This document shows, in pieces, positions 53,201 through 60,779 of a DNA stretch of 64,000 nt. Each line of letters opens with the position of its first letter. The stretch's first letter is position 1. The DNA comes from Phycisphaerae bacterium (lineage in GTDB: Bacteria > Chloroflexota > Anaerolineae > 4572-78 > J111), in assembly GCA_028285035.1 (NCBI GenBank), contig JANQQF010000133.1:62001-126000 (forward strand), read 5' to 3'. The notes below the pieces were generated by a model that saw only the letters and a list, made by a program, of their open reading frames with translations, ran no database searches and was not told the origin of the DNA. The position numbers and the translations under genes are program-made.

Positions 53201-54309
53201 ATAAAAAGCTGCTTTTGGGATTTGAACGGGGAGCAACTGTCCCCCAATTTATTCGAACTGATGAAACAAAGCTACGACAGGTTTTGATCAATTTGCTCAA
53301 TAACGCCTTGAAATTCACAGAGTCGGGAGGGGTGACCCTGCGGGTAGCTGTGCCCGACTCCCAGCCCGGAATAGATCAGACTACACTTCATTTTGAGGTG
53401 GAGGATACTGGCCCAGGGATTGCCCCTGAGGAATTTGAAGCGTTGTTTGAGGCCTTTGTGCAAACGGAAACGGGACGCCAGTCGCAAGAAGGTACAGGCT
53501 TAGGTCTCCCCTTGAGTCGTCAGTTTGTGCAGCTGATGGGTGGAGATTTGGCTGTTAAGAGTGAGGTTGGCGACGGGGCAACATTCTTGTTTGATATTCC
53601 CGTCGATGTTGTCGCCGAGTCGGTTGTTGCTAAGAAAGATGGCCCGTCAGCCCAGCAAGTGATCGCCTTGACGCCGGGGCAACCCCGTTATCGGATATTG
53701 ATCGTGGATGATAACTGGACCAATCGACAGTTGTTATTGCGTTTGCTAAACCCACTCGGCTTTGAGTTGAGAGAAGCCGAAAACGGACAGGAGGCTGTGG
53801 CGCAATGGGAAATGTGGTCACCCCACTTAATTTGGATGGATATGCGGATGCCTGTGATGGATGGCTACGAGGCGACACGCCAAATCAAGGCCAGCACCAA
53901 AGGACAGGCAACGGCGATTATCGCGCTGACTGCTAGTACATTGGAGGAGGAGCGAGCTGTCGTACTTTCTGCAGGCTGCGATGATTTTGTGCGTAAGCCT
54001 TTCCGTGAGAGTGAAATATTTGATACGATGCACACGCATCTTGGGGTTGAGTTTGTCTATGCTGAAACAGAAGCCGGTGATATCGACCCAGATCATGAAG
54101 AATCGACAATTGATTTAGCTAAACTATCTCCCAACCTGTTAAACCGGTTACAACAAGCTGCGGAGGATAACGATCTGTCGGCAATGAACACGATAGTTGA
54201 TGAAATTCGTCTTGATGATCATGGCTTGGCCGAAAGTCTAACCAGATTGGCCGATGCTTTTGAATATGAACAGATTGCGGACTTGGTCCGTCAGGTAAAT
54301 AACACATGA
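50254..54309 (+). CDS. Hybrid two-component sensor kinase with regulator-propeller input domain
   Basis: 1351 aa. A signal peptide (cut after VEA-QG) leads to a periplasmic two-component propeller domain of about 12-14 blades (G-L-NKFDPATETFTAY, followed by a short spacer and LWVGT, residues about 32-720). Then come a Y_Y_Y domain (about 740-825), one transmembrane helix (about 829-847), HisKA with SHELRTPLNA (His near 898), HATPase (NLLNNALKF, GTGLGLPLSRQF) and a C-terminal receiver (Asp near 1195 in IWMDMRMPVMDG). ATG 50254 follows AGGAGATACAAT. It overlaps the next gene by 4 bp. Homologues with this layout sense polysaccharide fragments in Bacteroidota; the ligand here is unknown. Confidence 0.93.
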   Translation: MTILSATRLSPRLNSCFKVVFFMLLGLIVGWPSIVEAQGPTIRFDHLSTNEGLSQSTVLDIFQDSQGFMWFATRDGLNKYDGYEFTVYKNIPDDPNSLSNNFVYTIYEDNQGLIWIGTVDGLNKFDRNIETFTAYQHDPDAPTTLSEHQVRAIHGDDEGNLWLAVEGGGLNKFDPATETFTAYRHDPNDPNSLSDDSASTLFEDASGALWVGTFAGGLNKFDPATETFVRYQNDPDNANSLGENTIRAIAQDQSGALWLGTFNGVDRFDPATETFTHFPADPDNPNTLSDNAAVSLLVDQSDTLWVGTEDGGLNRYDPKTNSFIAYMHDSSIPTSLSDNWVASLYEDQTGQLWVGTFGDGLNKISTFKEKFPLYQHDPNRPAQTLSDNYLWSLFESQNGDLWVATNGGGLNRLDRETGTVTVYNHNPDNPAVSIGDDRVVSLYEDYDGYLWLGTWGGGLSRFDPITETFTTYQNNPDDPASLSNNDPWALYVSKDNTVWVGTFGGVNKYDPQTDSFIRYQNDPDNPNSLNSDSVLSITEDPSGILWIGTYAGLNRFDPATETFTSYSADPDDPNSLSNDRVYTIYAAEADGEAGTGTLWIGTDGGGINKFDLATESFTRFTEQDGLPSNVVNGILEDEEGYFWLSTNKGLSKFDPENGIFRNYDAQDGLQSTEFNFGAYHKSRQSGEMFFGGANGLNIFDPVNIVDNPNPPPVVLTAFQKFNQDVKLPIDAAKVEDIELSYEDYVVSFEFAALDYTASEKNQYRYRLEGFDEDWREVAANRRFATYTNLPAGDYVFRIQGSNNDGIWNETGTAINITVTPPWWETTWFRGLAVAAIVALAFAGFRWRVSNIEARNRQLEQQVATRTQALAASNAELEVAKERAEVANQAKSTFLANMSHELRTPLNAILGFAQIMNRSQTIPREQQENLGIISRSGEHLLTLINNILDLSKIEAGKTTLNPQNFDFYRFLDDLVEMFQLRSDDKKLLLGFERGATVPQFIRTDETKLRQVLINLLNNALKFTESGGVTLRVAVPDSQPGIDQTTLHFEVEDTGPGIAPEEFEALFEAFVQTETGRQSQEGTGLGLPLSRQFVQLMGGDLAVKSEVGDGATFLFDIPVDVVAESVVAKKDGPSAQQVIALTPGQPRYRILIVDDNWTNRQLLLRLLNPLGFELREAENGQEAVAQWEMWSPHLIWMDMRMPVMDGYEATRQIKASTKGQATAIIALTASTLEEERAVVLSAGCDDFVRKPFRESEIFDTMHTHLGVEFVYAETEAGDIDPDHEESTIDLAKLSPNLLNRLQQAAEDNDLSAMNTIVDEIRLDDHGLAESLTRLADAFEYEQIADLVRQVNNT

Positions 54310-55499
54310 CAAAATTTCCCCTTGCTAGAATATTAGTCGTTGATGATACACGGGCCAACATTCGCCTGCTCGCCAGTTTGTTGGATGAACAGGGATACAA
54401 TGTTCAATTTGCGTTTGATGGTGAGAAGGCACTGGCTTCGGTGGATAAGAATCCGCCCGATTTAATCCTGCTTGATGTTGAGATGCCAGGTTTAAACGGC
54501 TATGAAGTGTGTGAGCGGCTCAAAGCCAATTCTGAGACGCAAGATATCCCAGTCATATTCATTAGCGCTTTGAGTGAGTTGGTGGACAAAGTCAAGGGAT
54601 TTGCTGTCGGTGGGGTAGATTATGTGACCAAGCCCTTTCAGGTCGAAGAGGTCTTGGCTCGTGTCGAAACGCATCTAATCCTGCGTAACTTGCAACTGAC
54701 CCTGCAGGCCAGAAACGAGCAATTACAAAGTGAGCTGGCTTTGGCCTATAAAATTCAGCAAGGCTTACTCCTACCTGTCAGGCCGATTTGGCCTCATTTG
54801 GATATGCTTTGCTACAATACCCCGGCCCGTCAACTGGGTGGCGATTTTTATAACTATCACGCCTTTTCCTCCCACAATCCAGCGGTGACTGGGCATCGCT
54901 ATGCTGTCGCGATTGGTGATATCTCGGGCAAAGGAGTGGCCGCTGCACTTTTGATGGCCACGGCCTTGTCACAATTGGATGCCTCTTTAGCTCAGCCGTT
55001 TAACGCTCGTGAGCGCCTCCTCCATTTAGATCAAGCCCTGCTGCCTTATACCCAATCCTCGCAACAGAATTGTGCGATGTGTTATGTTGAAATTACCATA
55101 TTTCCGCAAAGTCAGGGCATTACTGATGGGGAAGTCGGTTGGCTGCATGTGGTCAATGCTGGCTGTATTCCCCCCTTCCTACGGCGAGGTGATGAAGTCA
55201 CTTGGTTAGAGGCGATTGGGCTGCCGCTTGGCTTAGGTCTGGGTATTGACATGGATTACGTTGAAGTTGAGATGGGCCTCAAAAAGGGCGATTTTCTGGT
55301 GCTGACCAGTGACGGCTTGGTTGAGGTTATGAACGATGATCGGGAAATGTTTGGTTTTGAGCAACTTGAAAAAGCAATTGCCGTGGCCCCTAACCATAAT
55401 GCCAAAGCCATGTTAGATTTTTTGATTACCGAGGTCAGAACTTTTGTGGGTGAGATGGAATTGAGCGATGACTTGACTTTGACTGTGATCAAGATTTGA
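54306..55499 (+). CDS. Receiver / SpoIIE-type PP2C phosphatase (RsbU-like)
   Basis: 397 aa. Residues 1-125 are a receiver (ILVVDDTRANIRLL, LILLDVEMPGLNG, VTKPF). Coiled coil about 130-155 links to a PP2C/SpoIIE phosphatase (GGDFYNYHAF, GDISGKGVAAALLMATA, SDGLVEVMNDD, LSDDLTLTVIKI). In this family phosphorylation of the receiver turns on dephosphorylation of an anti-sigma antagonist. The 4-bp overlap with the hybrid sensor strongly suggests that sensor as its donor. No anti-sigma or antagonist gene is seen in the window. Confidence 0.94.
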   Translation: MTKFPLARILVVDDTRANIRLLASLLDEQGYNVQFAFDGEKALASVDKNPPDLILLDVEMPGLNGYEVCERLKANSETQDIPVIFISALSELVDKVKGFAVGGVDYVTKPFQVEEVLARVETHLILRNLQLTLQARNEQLQSELALAYKIQQGLLLPVRPIWPHLDMLCYNTPARQLGGDFYNYHAFSSHNPAVTGHRYAVAIGDISGKGVAAALLMATALSQLDASLAQPFNARERLLHLDQALLPYTQSSQQNCAMCYVEITIFPQSQGITDGEVGWLHVVNAGCIPPFLRRGDEVTWLEAIGLPLGLGLGIDMDYVEVEMGLKKGDFLVLTSDGLVEVMNDDREMFGFEQLEKAIAVAPNHNAKAMLDFLITEVRTFVGEMELSDDLTLTVIKI

Positions 55500-55540
55500 A
55501 CCGACCCTCTAAATCGTTGCTTATTTTTAACTCCTCAGAT

Positions 55541-55583
55541 AAAATGCGGTCCTTGATGATTATGAAAGGACCGCATTTTTCCT
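55541..55583 (+). terminator. Terminator directly ahead of a methyltransferase start
   Basis: AAAATGCGGTCCTT (55541-55554) and AAGGACCGCATTTT (55566-55579) pair perfectly over 14 bp, then T and CCTT. It ends 5 nt before ATG 55585, and the only AAGGA near that ATG is inside the 3' arm. Confidence 0.88.
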
Positions 55584-55584
55584 T

Positions 55585-56343
55585 ATGACAACCAAAGAAA
55601 AACCGTTTATTGAAGAGGATGCCCACTGGTGGTTCGCCAGTCGGACTCGTGCGCTCAATGCGGTGATGCAACCGATTCTGCCTAAAAAAAGTGATTTTCG
55701 CCTGCTTGATGTAGGTTGTGGGGCTGGCAACATGATCCACCATTTAAGCGAGTATGGTCAGGTGAAAGGTCTGGAGATTGATCCCCGTCCCGTTAAAAAG
55801 GCCCGCGAGCGGGGCTATGATGTCGATGAGTTTGATGTCACTAAACCAATGCCCTTTGAAGAGGGCACTTTTGATGCAATTACGGCTCTTGATGTGATTG
55901 AACATAACGACGATGATATGGCCATCCTGCGTGATAGTCATCGTGTCCTCAAACCTGGTGGACACATCATCATCACTGTCCCCGCCTTTATGTTCTTGTG
56001 GAGTCACAACGACGAGATCAACGCCCACTATCGCCGCTATACCGCCAAAGAATTGCGACAAAAGCTCGAACAAACTGGCTTCAAAGTCCGTCGGGTCAGC
56101 TACAACAACTTCTTCGTTTTCCCCCTCGCCGCTGGTATCATTCTGATGCGTCGCGGCGCCGACTCCGAACCCGAACTCGCCTCTCACCATCTTGATGAGG
56201 ATGAATATCAAGTCGAAATGGAACCTGCCTCCCCCCCTGTCAACGCCGTTCTTACCACCGTCGGCCAAGTTGAGGCAGGCTTGATTCGTTTTGTGAATTT
56301 GCCGGTGGGTACGTCGCTGATTGCGGTGGGGGAGAAAATTTGA
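55585..56343 (+). CDS. Class I SAM-dependent methyltransferase
   Basis: 252 aa. Motif I LLDVGCGAGNMIHHL and the DVIEHNDDDMAIL plus RVLKPGGHIIITVPA blocks mark a Methyltransf_11/UbiG-like fold. A following segment RRYTAKELRQKLEQTGFKV is common to sugar or lipid methyltransferases, and a hydrophobic stretch (NNFFVFPLAAGIILM) may contact the membrane. The substrate is unknown. It starts immediately after a strong terminator stem, with no free Shine-Dalgarno site, so its own transcript must start within or just after that hairpin, or read-through is needed. Confidence 0.85.
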   Translation: MTTKEKPFIEEDAHWWFASRTRALNAVMQPILPKKSDFRLLDVGCGAGNMIHHLSEYGQVKGLEIDPRPVKKARERGYDVDEFDVTKPMPFEEGTFDAITALDVIEHNDDDMAILRDSHRVLKPGGHIIITVPAFMFLWSHNDEINAHYRRYTAKELRQKLEQTGFKVRRVSYNNFFVFPLAAGIILMRRGADSEPELASHHLDEDEYQVEMEPASPPVNAVLTTVGQVEAGLIRFVNLPVGTSLIAVGEKI

Positions 56344-56409
56344 TTGACGAATCTTACCCTGTCAGGTATAGTATTCTTATCAATTGGCCTTACAAAGAAG
56401 GAGAATAAA

Positions 56410-56649
56410 GTGGCGACAAAAGCAGATGATAATGGACCCGTCAAAGAGTTTGATTTTGAGGCGTGGATTAAAGAAGGAATGGATGGATTTAAGCAGACCG
56501 TGGATGGGCAGATGAAGGGATTTGATGTCTCTTCATTCAAAGAGCATCTTCGTAATGCCCAAAAAGAGCAATTGTTGGCGATGCGTAGCTTGCTGGATAG
56601 TGCCATCGACTTCTTTGACAAAGATGATGATGACACTAAGAAAGCCTAA
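56410..56649 (+). CDS. Small acidic helical protein, unknown
   Basis: 79 aa from GTG 56410 (MATKADDNGPV), chosen because AAGGAG lies 6 nt upstream. The sequence is predicted helical (FEAWIKEGMDGFKQTVDGQ, SSFKEHLRNAQKEQLLAMRSLLDSAIDFF) with an acidic lysine tail (DKDDDDTKKA). It resembles small cytosolic membrane-associated or coiled proteins, but no family is recognised. A terminator follows 40 bp after the stop, so it is a complete unit behind the methyltransferase. Confidence 0.7.
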   Translation: MATKADDNGPVKEFDFEAWIKEGMDGFKQTVDGQMKGFDVSSFKEHLRNAQKEQLLAMRSLLDSAIDFFDKDDDDTKKA

Positions 56650-56690
56650 GTTGATTTATTGAAAAATATCTTAAAGACACGTTATTTCAT

Positions 56691-56727
56691 AAAGCCCACT
56701 AGGTTTATAAGTGGGCTTTATTTTTTG
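56691..56727 (+). terminator. Intrinsic terminator after the small acidic protein
   Basis: AAAGCCCACT (56691-56700) pairs with AGTGGGCTTT (56710-56719) around a 9-nt loop, followed by ATTTTTTG. The next gene starts 21 nt beyond. Confidence 0.9.
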
Positions 56728-56747
56728 ATGACAGGGAGGCAGACGAA

Positions 56748-57596
56748 GTGAACATTTTTCTTAATCCTTTAGACCGTATTCGTTATCAACTCTTTAATAC
56801 GACAGCCCCACGCTATGATGATTTGATTATGCCCGCTTTTGGCCCATTGGCAGAGGAGTTGGTCGATTTAGCAAAATTGCAGGCCGATGAAGACGTCCTT
56901 GATTTAGGAATGGGAACAGGGGCAGTCACTTTCCCCGCCAGTCAGCACGCCGAACAGATTGTGGGGATGGATTACGCCCCAGCTATGGTGCGCACCACCC
57001 ACACACAAGCAGTTGCTGATCAAGCCGAAAATATTAGGCTTTATCAGGGCGATATGCACCAACTGCCCCATCCCAGTGACTATTTTGATGTGGCGATTGC
57101 CTCATTTGGCTTCAATGGGATTGATCCAAAACGGGCCTTACCCGAGGTGTATCGGGTCCTCAAATCGGGAGGACGACTGATTTTTCAGGAATGGGGAGCC
57201 GTTGATGAAGCGAGTCAACTGGTTAAGGCAGCCGTCAAACAGCGCAAGGTGAAAGATGCGCAGGGATTTTTAGCCGATCTTCGGTTACTGGGAGCAACAC
57301 CCCGAGCCTGGGATAAATTGGGAGATGCAGAACAAATCAGCCAGTTTTTGCAAGAGATTGGGTTTAACGAGGTGAACTTTACCTTCGACCAAACCGCCAT
57401 TCCAATTGAGCCTAAAACCTTCTATCGATATAAAACGGCTTGGGCCCCCTATCAAGCTGAATTAGGTGCAATGTCGGAGAATGAACGAGCAGCCACAGAG
57501 GCAGAGGTATTAACGGCTTTGGAGAGTGAAATTAATGCCGATGGTTGTTTTGTGTGGCGACCGGAGCTGCTGCGGATGACAGCCTGGAAGAAGTGA
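56748..57596 (+). CDS. Class I SAM-dependent methyltransferase (UbiE/Methyltransf_11 type)
   Basis: 282 aa. Motif I is LDLGMGTGAVTFPAS, motif II is YQGDMHQLPHPSDYFDVAIASFG, and RVLKSGGRLIFQEWG follows. The N-terminus (DRIRYQLFNTTAPRYDDLIMP) is of the kind seen in small-molecule methyltransferases. Substrate unknown. The start is GTG 56748 with GGGAGG 8 nt upstream. The end runs into a hairpin-repeat element that separates it from the convergent iol cluster. Confidence 0.88.
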   Translation: MNIFLNPLDRIRYQLFNTTAPRYDDLIMPAFGPLAEELVDLAKLQADEDVLDLGMGTGAVTFPASQHAEQIVGMDYAPAMVRTTHTQAVADQAENIRLYQGDMHQLPHPSDYFDVAIASFGFNGIDPKRALPEVYRVLKSGGRLIFQEWGAVDEASQLVKAAVKQRKVKDAQGFLADLRLLGATPRAWDKLGDAEQISQFLQEIGFNEVNFTFDQTAIPIEPKTFYRYKTAWAPYQAELGAMSENERAATEAEVLTALESEINADGCFVWRPELLRMTAWKK

Positions 57597-57599
57597 ATT

Positions 57600-57653
57600 G
57601 TGATGCGTGTTGCGTAAGATGATGAGAGGAGATCATTACGTATCACGCATCAC
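57600..57653. repeat. Imperfect hairpin repeat at the convergent junction
   Basis: GTGATGCGTG (57600-57609) pairs exactly with CACGCATCAC (57644-57653), and the stem continues through GCGTAA/TTACGT and GAT/ATC to a small GAGAGGAG loop. Wording (GTGATGCGTG, TTACGTATCACG) is a run of near-repeats. It sits between two convergent genes. Confidence 0.75.
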
Positions 57654-57667
57654 GGATGATTTTACAA

Positions 57668-58405
57668 TTACCCTAAATCTTCCAACGGCTCTTTCTCATG
57701 AATCGCATCGGTTGTGTATGAGTAAGCTGGACCTCCTGAAGGTGCAGCCCACTTAATCCCATTGGCAATCACCTGCTGGATGGTTTCGTTGTAATAAATG
57801 GGATAGGTTTCGTGTCCAGGCCGGAAGTAGAAAATTTTGCCGTGTCCGCGATTGAAGCAGCATCCACTGCGGAAGACATTGCCGCCGGGGAACCAACTGA
57901 CAAACACCAGCTCATCTGGGGCCGGAATATCAAATAACTCGCCATACATCTCAGTGGCGGGCAATTCAAAATAGTAATCCAATCCCGCCGCAATGGGGTG
58001 GGCTGGATTGACCACCCAAATCCGCTCTTTTTCATCAGCCTCGCGCCAGCGCAAGCTGCAGCTGGTCCCCATCAATTTTTTGAAGATTTTTGAATGATGT
58101 CCAGAATGTAATACGATCAAACCCATCCCCTGCAGAACACAGGTGTGTACACGATCAACAATCTCATCTTGAACGTCCTGATGAGCCTTGTGCCCCCACC
58201 AGATCAAAACATCAGTCTCAGCCAAGACCGCCTCAGTTAAGCCATGTTCAGGCTCATCCAGCGTGGCTGTTTTCGTCTCAAACCCTTTCGCAGCCATTGC
58301 CTCGGCGATGACCGCGTGCATTCCTTGCGGGTAAACTTCTTTGACTTTCTCATTTGATTTTTCGTGTCTGAATTCATTCCAAACTGTAACGCGAATAGTG
58401 CTCAC
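57668..58405 (-). CDS. ThuA-like (trehalose utilisation) family protein
   Basis: 245 aa. The class I glutamine-amidotransferase-like fold of ThuA is indicated by VWNEFRHEK at the start, [14 protein letters not shown] and [12 protein letters not shown], and by [18 protein letters not shown] and [11 protein letters not shown]. ThuA-type proteins are often found with sugar or inositol catabolism genes; their enzymatic role is not fully settled (redox modification of sugars for trehalose). The start is GTG 58405 with GGGAGATT upstream. Last gene of the minus-strand iol-like cluster, 50 bp after the aldolase. Confidence 0.9.
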   Translation of the reverse strand: MSTIRVTVWNEFRHEKSNEKVKEVYPQGMHAVIAEAMAAKGFETKTATLDEPEHGLTEAVLAETDVLIWWGHKAHQDVQDEIVDRVHTCVLQGMGLIVLHSGHHSKIFKKLMGTSCSLRWREADEKERIWVVNPAHPIAAGLDYYFELPATEMYGELFDIPAPDELVFVSWFPGGNVFRSGCCFNRGHGKIFYFRPGHETYPIYYNETIQQVIANGIKWAAPSGGPAYSYTTDAIHEKEPLEDLG

Positions 58406-58455
58406 AGATTAATCTCCCTATTTTTGTGAATGATATAAAATTGAAATATGGTTAC

Positions 58456-59460
58456 CTACTCCGGCATATTATATTCAATATACCATTCAGCCTCAAGCTT
58501 GGGCATCCGTGCTTCGACACGAGTGGCCCACGGGGTGGCGCGATAATTGACTGTGTCGGTAAGCACACGCATTCGGCTTACGGCAATGGTGCTGAGGAAG
58601 TGATCACGAACCGCAGCATCTGCAATGTCAAGGGCCTCACGCCACACTGCTCGACCGACGACCACCCCGCTAGCCCCAGCCGCGCAGGCGATCTCAGTTT
58701 GAAGTTGGAACGTTGGAAAATCTACACCCGCGCTGAGCAGTACCCAAGGAATGCCTGCTGTAATATTTGATAATTCACGACAATACGTGGTCATTTTTCC
58801 TTGATCCGTTTCGTGCCGGGCCTCAGTGGGAAATTCGACCTTGAGAATGTCTGCCCCCAAGGGCACTAAACGACGCGCCGACTCCATAATAATTTCTGGC
58901 CGCTGCTGGGCGAAATCGGGATCAGTTTTTCTTTGTTTTGAGTCGAGAGGGTAACAGATAGGTTCTAACATAAAAAGAATCTCGTGTTTTTCACATTCAG
59001 CCGCCAGGGCTTGGACCGTCGCTTCTTGTTCTGCTACGTTTGGGGCTTCCGGGTGATAATAAAGCAGCAACTTGACAGCCGCTCCCCCCATTCGCTTAAT
59101 TGCACCCACACTCCAATCAGGCAACAATTCAGTATTCTCCCGCATAGCCTTGCTGCCATAGCTGGATTTTTCGCGAGCCACAGCAAAGCCAACATTGCCC
59201 GGCAAGGCCCCCGCTGTAATCACCGGTCCGGCACTATAAAGTGGATCGAGAAGAACGCCACTTGAATGGGGTCCCAAGGCTTGGGCGATGCGAATTTTTT
59301 CGGCAGCAATCCGCTGCCAACTGACTTCCACTTCACCCAGCGTTTGGGTCAACGCGGCCACAAAACCATCACGATGGTCAAAGGCAGCCACGGCAAACAC
59401 CCCAAACTCATTGGTTAGTTGTTGCATACAGCGAATTTTGCCGAGCGAAAGAGGGGACAT
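58456..59460 (-). CDS. LacD-like class I aldolase, probable DKGP aldolase
   Basis: 334 aa. Matches the tagatose-1,6-bisphosphate aldolase (LacD)/DeoC superfamily: VAAFDHRDG near the N-terminus, SGVLLDPLYSAGP, VKLLLYYHPEAP, and the Schiff-base Lys in ADILKVEFPTE (near 206), with SAGVDFPTF and AGASGVVVGRAVWREA after. In an operon with IolC, IolE-like and IolA it most likely splits 6-phospho-5-dehydro-2-deoxygluconate into DHAP and malonic semialdehyde, the job of the unrelated class II IolJ in Bacillus; this is inference from context. GGAGAATTTCT precedes the ATG. Confidence 0.82.
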   Translation of the reverse strand: MSPLSLGKIRCMQQLTNEFGVFAVAAFDHRDGFVAALTQTLGEVEVSWQRIAAEKIRIAQALGPHSSGVLLDPLYSAGPVITAGALPGNVGFAVAREKSSYGSKAMRENTELLPDWSVGAIKRMGGAAVKLLLYYHPEAPNVAEQEATVQALAAECEKHEILFMLEPICYPLDSKQRKTDPDFAQQRPEIIMESARRLVPLGADILKVEFPTEARHETDQGKMTTYCRELSNITAGIPWVLLSAGVDFPTFQLQTEIACAAGASGVVVGRAVWREALDIADAAVRDHFLSTIAVSRMRVLTDTVNYRATPWATRVEARMPKLEAEWYIEYNMPE

Positions 59461-59524
59461 AGAAATTCTCCAGCTAATAGATTTGGAATTTTAACCGTAT
59501 GGATAATGAATATTTTGGTGTATA

Positions 59525-59670
59525 CAGTAAATGGTAAACAGTAATTGATTATTATTTACTCGGACATAGAAGACTAAACCAAAGTTCTGTCCTGTGAACG
59601 GCTGTAAAGCGCTGGGAAAGTTATGATTGGGTCAGAAAGTCATTTACCATTTACCAATTACTAATTACCA
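59525..59670. repeat. Complementary low-complexity words between aldolase and IolE-like genes
   Basis: The left part (59525-59551) carries AGTAAATGGTAAACAGTAAT and the right part (59641-59669) carries CATTTACCATTTACCAATTA, largely its complement. A long imperfect hairpin with about 90-nt loop could form. No gene is present. Confidence 0.6.
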
Positions 59671-59674
59671 GCTT

Positions 59675-60613
59675 TTAGAGTCCAATTGAGGCCAGATACG
59701 CTCGATTGCGACGGGCACTTTCTTTAGGTTTCCCCATCCCAGGTAGAACATCCTGCTCAACCAGAATACCTCCATTATAATCATTTTCACGAAGCCAGGT
59801 CAAGACGGCGGGAAAATCAACACAACCCTGCCCCAACTCACAAAAGACGCCTTGACCAACAGACTCAAAGTAATCCCACTCATTTTGCCGAGACTGGGCA
59901 GCGATTTGAGCATGGCAATCTTTGAAATGCACATACCATATTCGCTGGGCAAAGCGATCAAGCCCATCGATAACTTGATCACACCCAGTTACCCCTGCCC
60001 CAAACACATAGTGCCCAGTGTCATAGGCTAAGCCCAACAGGTCAGGATCCGTTAAATCGAGCAGGCGGGCAATCTCATCAGGCGTTTCTACATACCCCGC
60101 GCAGTGATGGTGGAATACGGTACGAAGCCCAGCCTCATCTCGTACTGCTTTTGCGATTTGATTGGCTCCTGTCGCAAACACCTGCCAGTTTTGTTCACTC
60201 AAACCTAGTTCCGAGGTGATCCGGCCCGCCTGTTTTGTTCGTGTCGGATTGGAACCGTTTTTATCAGCCAAAACCAGAAATGGCTGACGAGGCTGCCCAA
60301 CACTGACGGCTGCCATCAACTTAGCAATTTTAACCGTTCGCGCTATGCCTTCATCGTGGGCCGCAGGATTAACTAAATTAACATCAACAAAATCACCCCA
60401 CATTTCGACCTTGCGTTGTTCTAGCTCTGCTTTAAGGGCCTCTGCCTCTGTCGGCATAAAGCCCCAGTCCCCCAACTCGGTTCCGGTGTATCCCGTTTCG
60501 ACTAGTTCATCCAACATTTGCGCATAGCCAATCCGCTCACCAGCTAATCCTTCAAACTCAAGGGTGCCCCACGAGCAAGGCCCATTTCCAACTAAAAATT
60601 GTTTGTTTGACAT
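59675..60613 (-). CDS. IolE-like sugar-phosphate isomerase/epimerase TIM barrel (probable inosose dehydratase)
   Basis: 312 aa. AP-endonuclease-2/xylose-isomerase-like barrel: VGNGPCSWG at the start, [45 protein letters not shown] and [11 protein letters not shown]. The metal ligands are those Glu, Asp and His residues. IolE (2-keto-myo-inositol dehydratase) is the best fit given IolC and IolA; IolI (inosose isomerase) is an alternative. ATG 60613 is chosen because GGAG lies at a 7-nt spacing; an upstream in-frame TTG is less likely. Confidence 0.8.
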   Translation of the reverse strand: MSNKQFLVGNGPCSWGTLEFEGLAGERIGYAQMLDELVETGYTGTELGDWGFMPTEAEALKAELEQRKVEMWGDFVDVNLVNPAAHDEGIARTVKIAKLMAAVSVGQPRQPFLVLADKNGSNPTRTKQAGRITSELGLSEQNWQVFATGANQIAKAVRDEAGLRTVFHHHCAGYVETPDEIARLLDLTDPDLLGLAYDTGHYVFGAGVTGCDQVIDGLDRFAQRIWYVHFKDCHAQIAAQSRQNEWDYFESVGQGVFCELGQGCVDFPAVLTWLRENDYNGGILVEQDVLPGMGKPKESARRNRAYLASIGL

Positions 60614-60628
60614 CTTTGTCTCCAATTC

Positions 60629-60779
60629 AGGGTAACAGGGTCACAAAGTCATAGGGAGCAAAGTGAAAATTGATGTGATGCTTTGCGTCACGCCAATGGT
60701 ATCAACGCAGAGCATTGGCACCAGTCTCGGATTGCCTTTTACCTTGCTTCCTTGCGACCCTGCTTCCTTGTTACCTTGT
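60629..60779. repeat. Nested hairpin repeat between iolE-like and iolA
   Basis: Outer complementary arms: the left has AGGGTAACAGGGTCACAAAG (60629-60648) and the right has near-complements ending GCTTCCTTGTTACCTTG (to 60778). A perfect inner stem GCCAATG (60692-60698) / CATTGGC (60713-60719) is present. The inner loop contains CAACGCAGAGCATTGG, also found at 50138. The middle part repeats AAGG/GGAAGC-type words. No gene was seen. Confidence 0.75.

Noticed and set aside
60699..60712. The stretch TGGTATCAACGCAGAG resembles a common cDNA adaptor sequence, so contamination was considered
   Set aside because: The core CAACGCAGAGCATTGG recurs at 50138 without the TATC prefix, and both copies sit in local inverted repeats. 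A genomic repeat explains it better than an adaptor.
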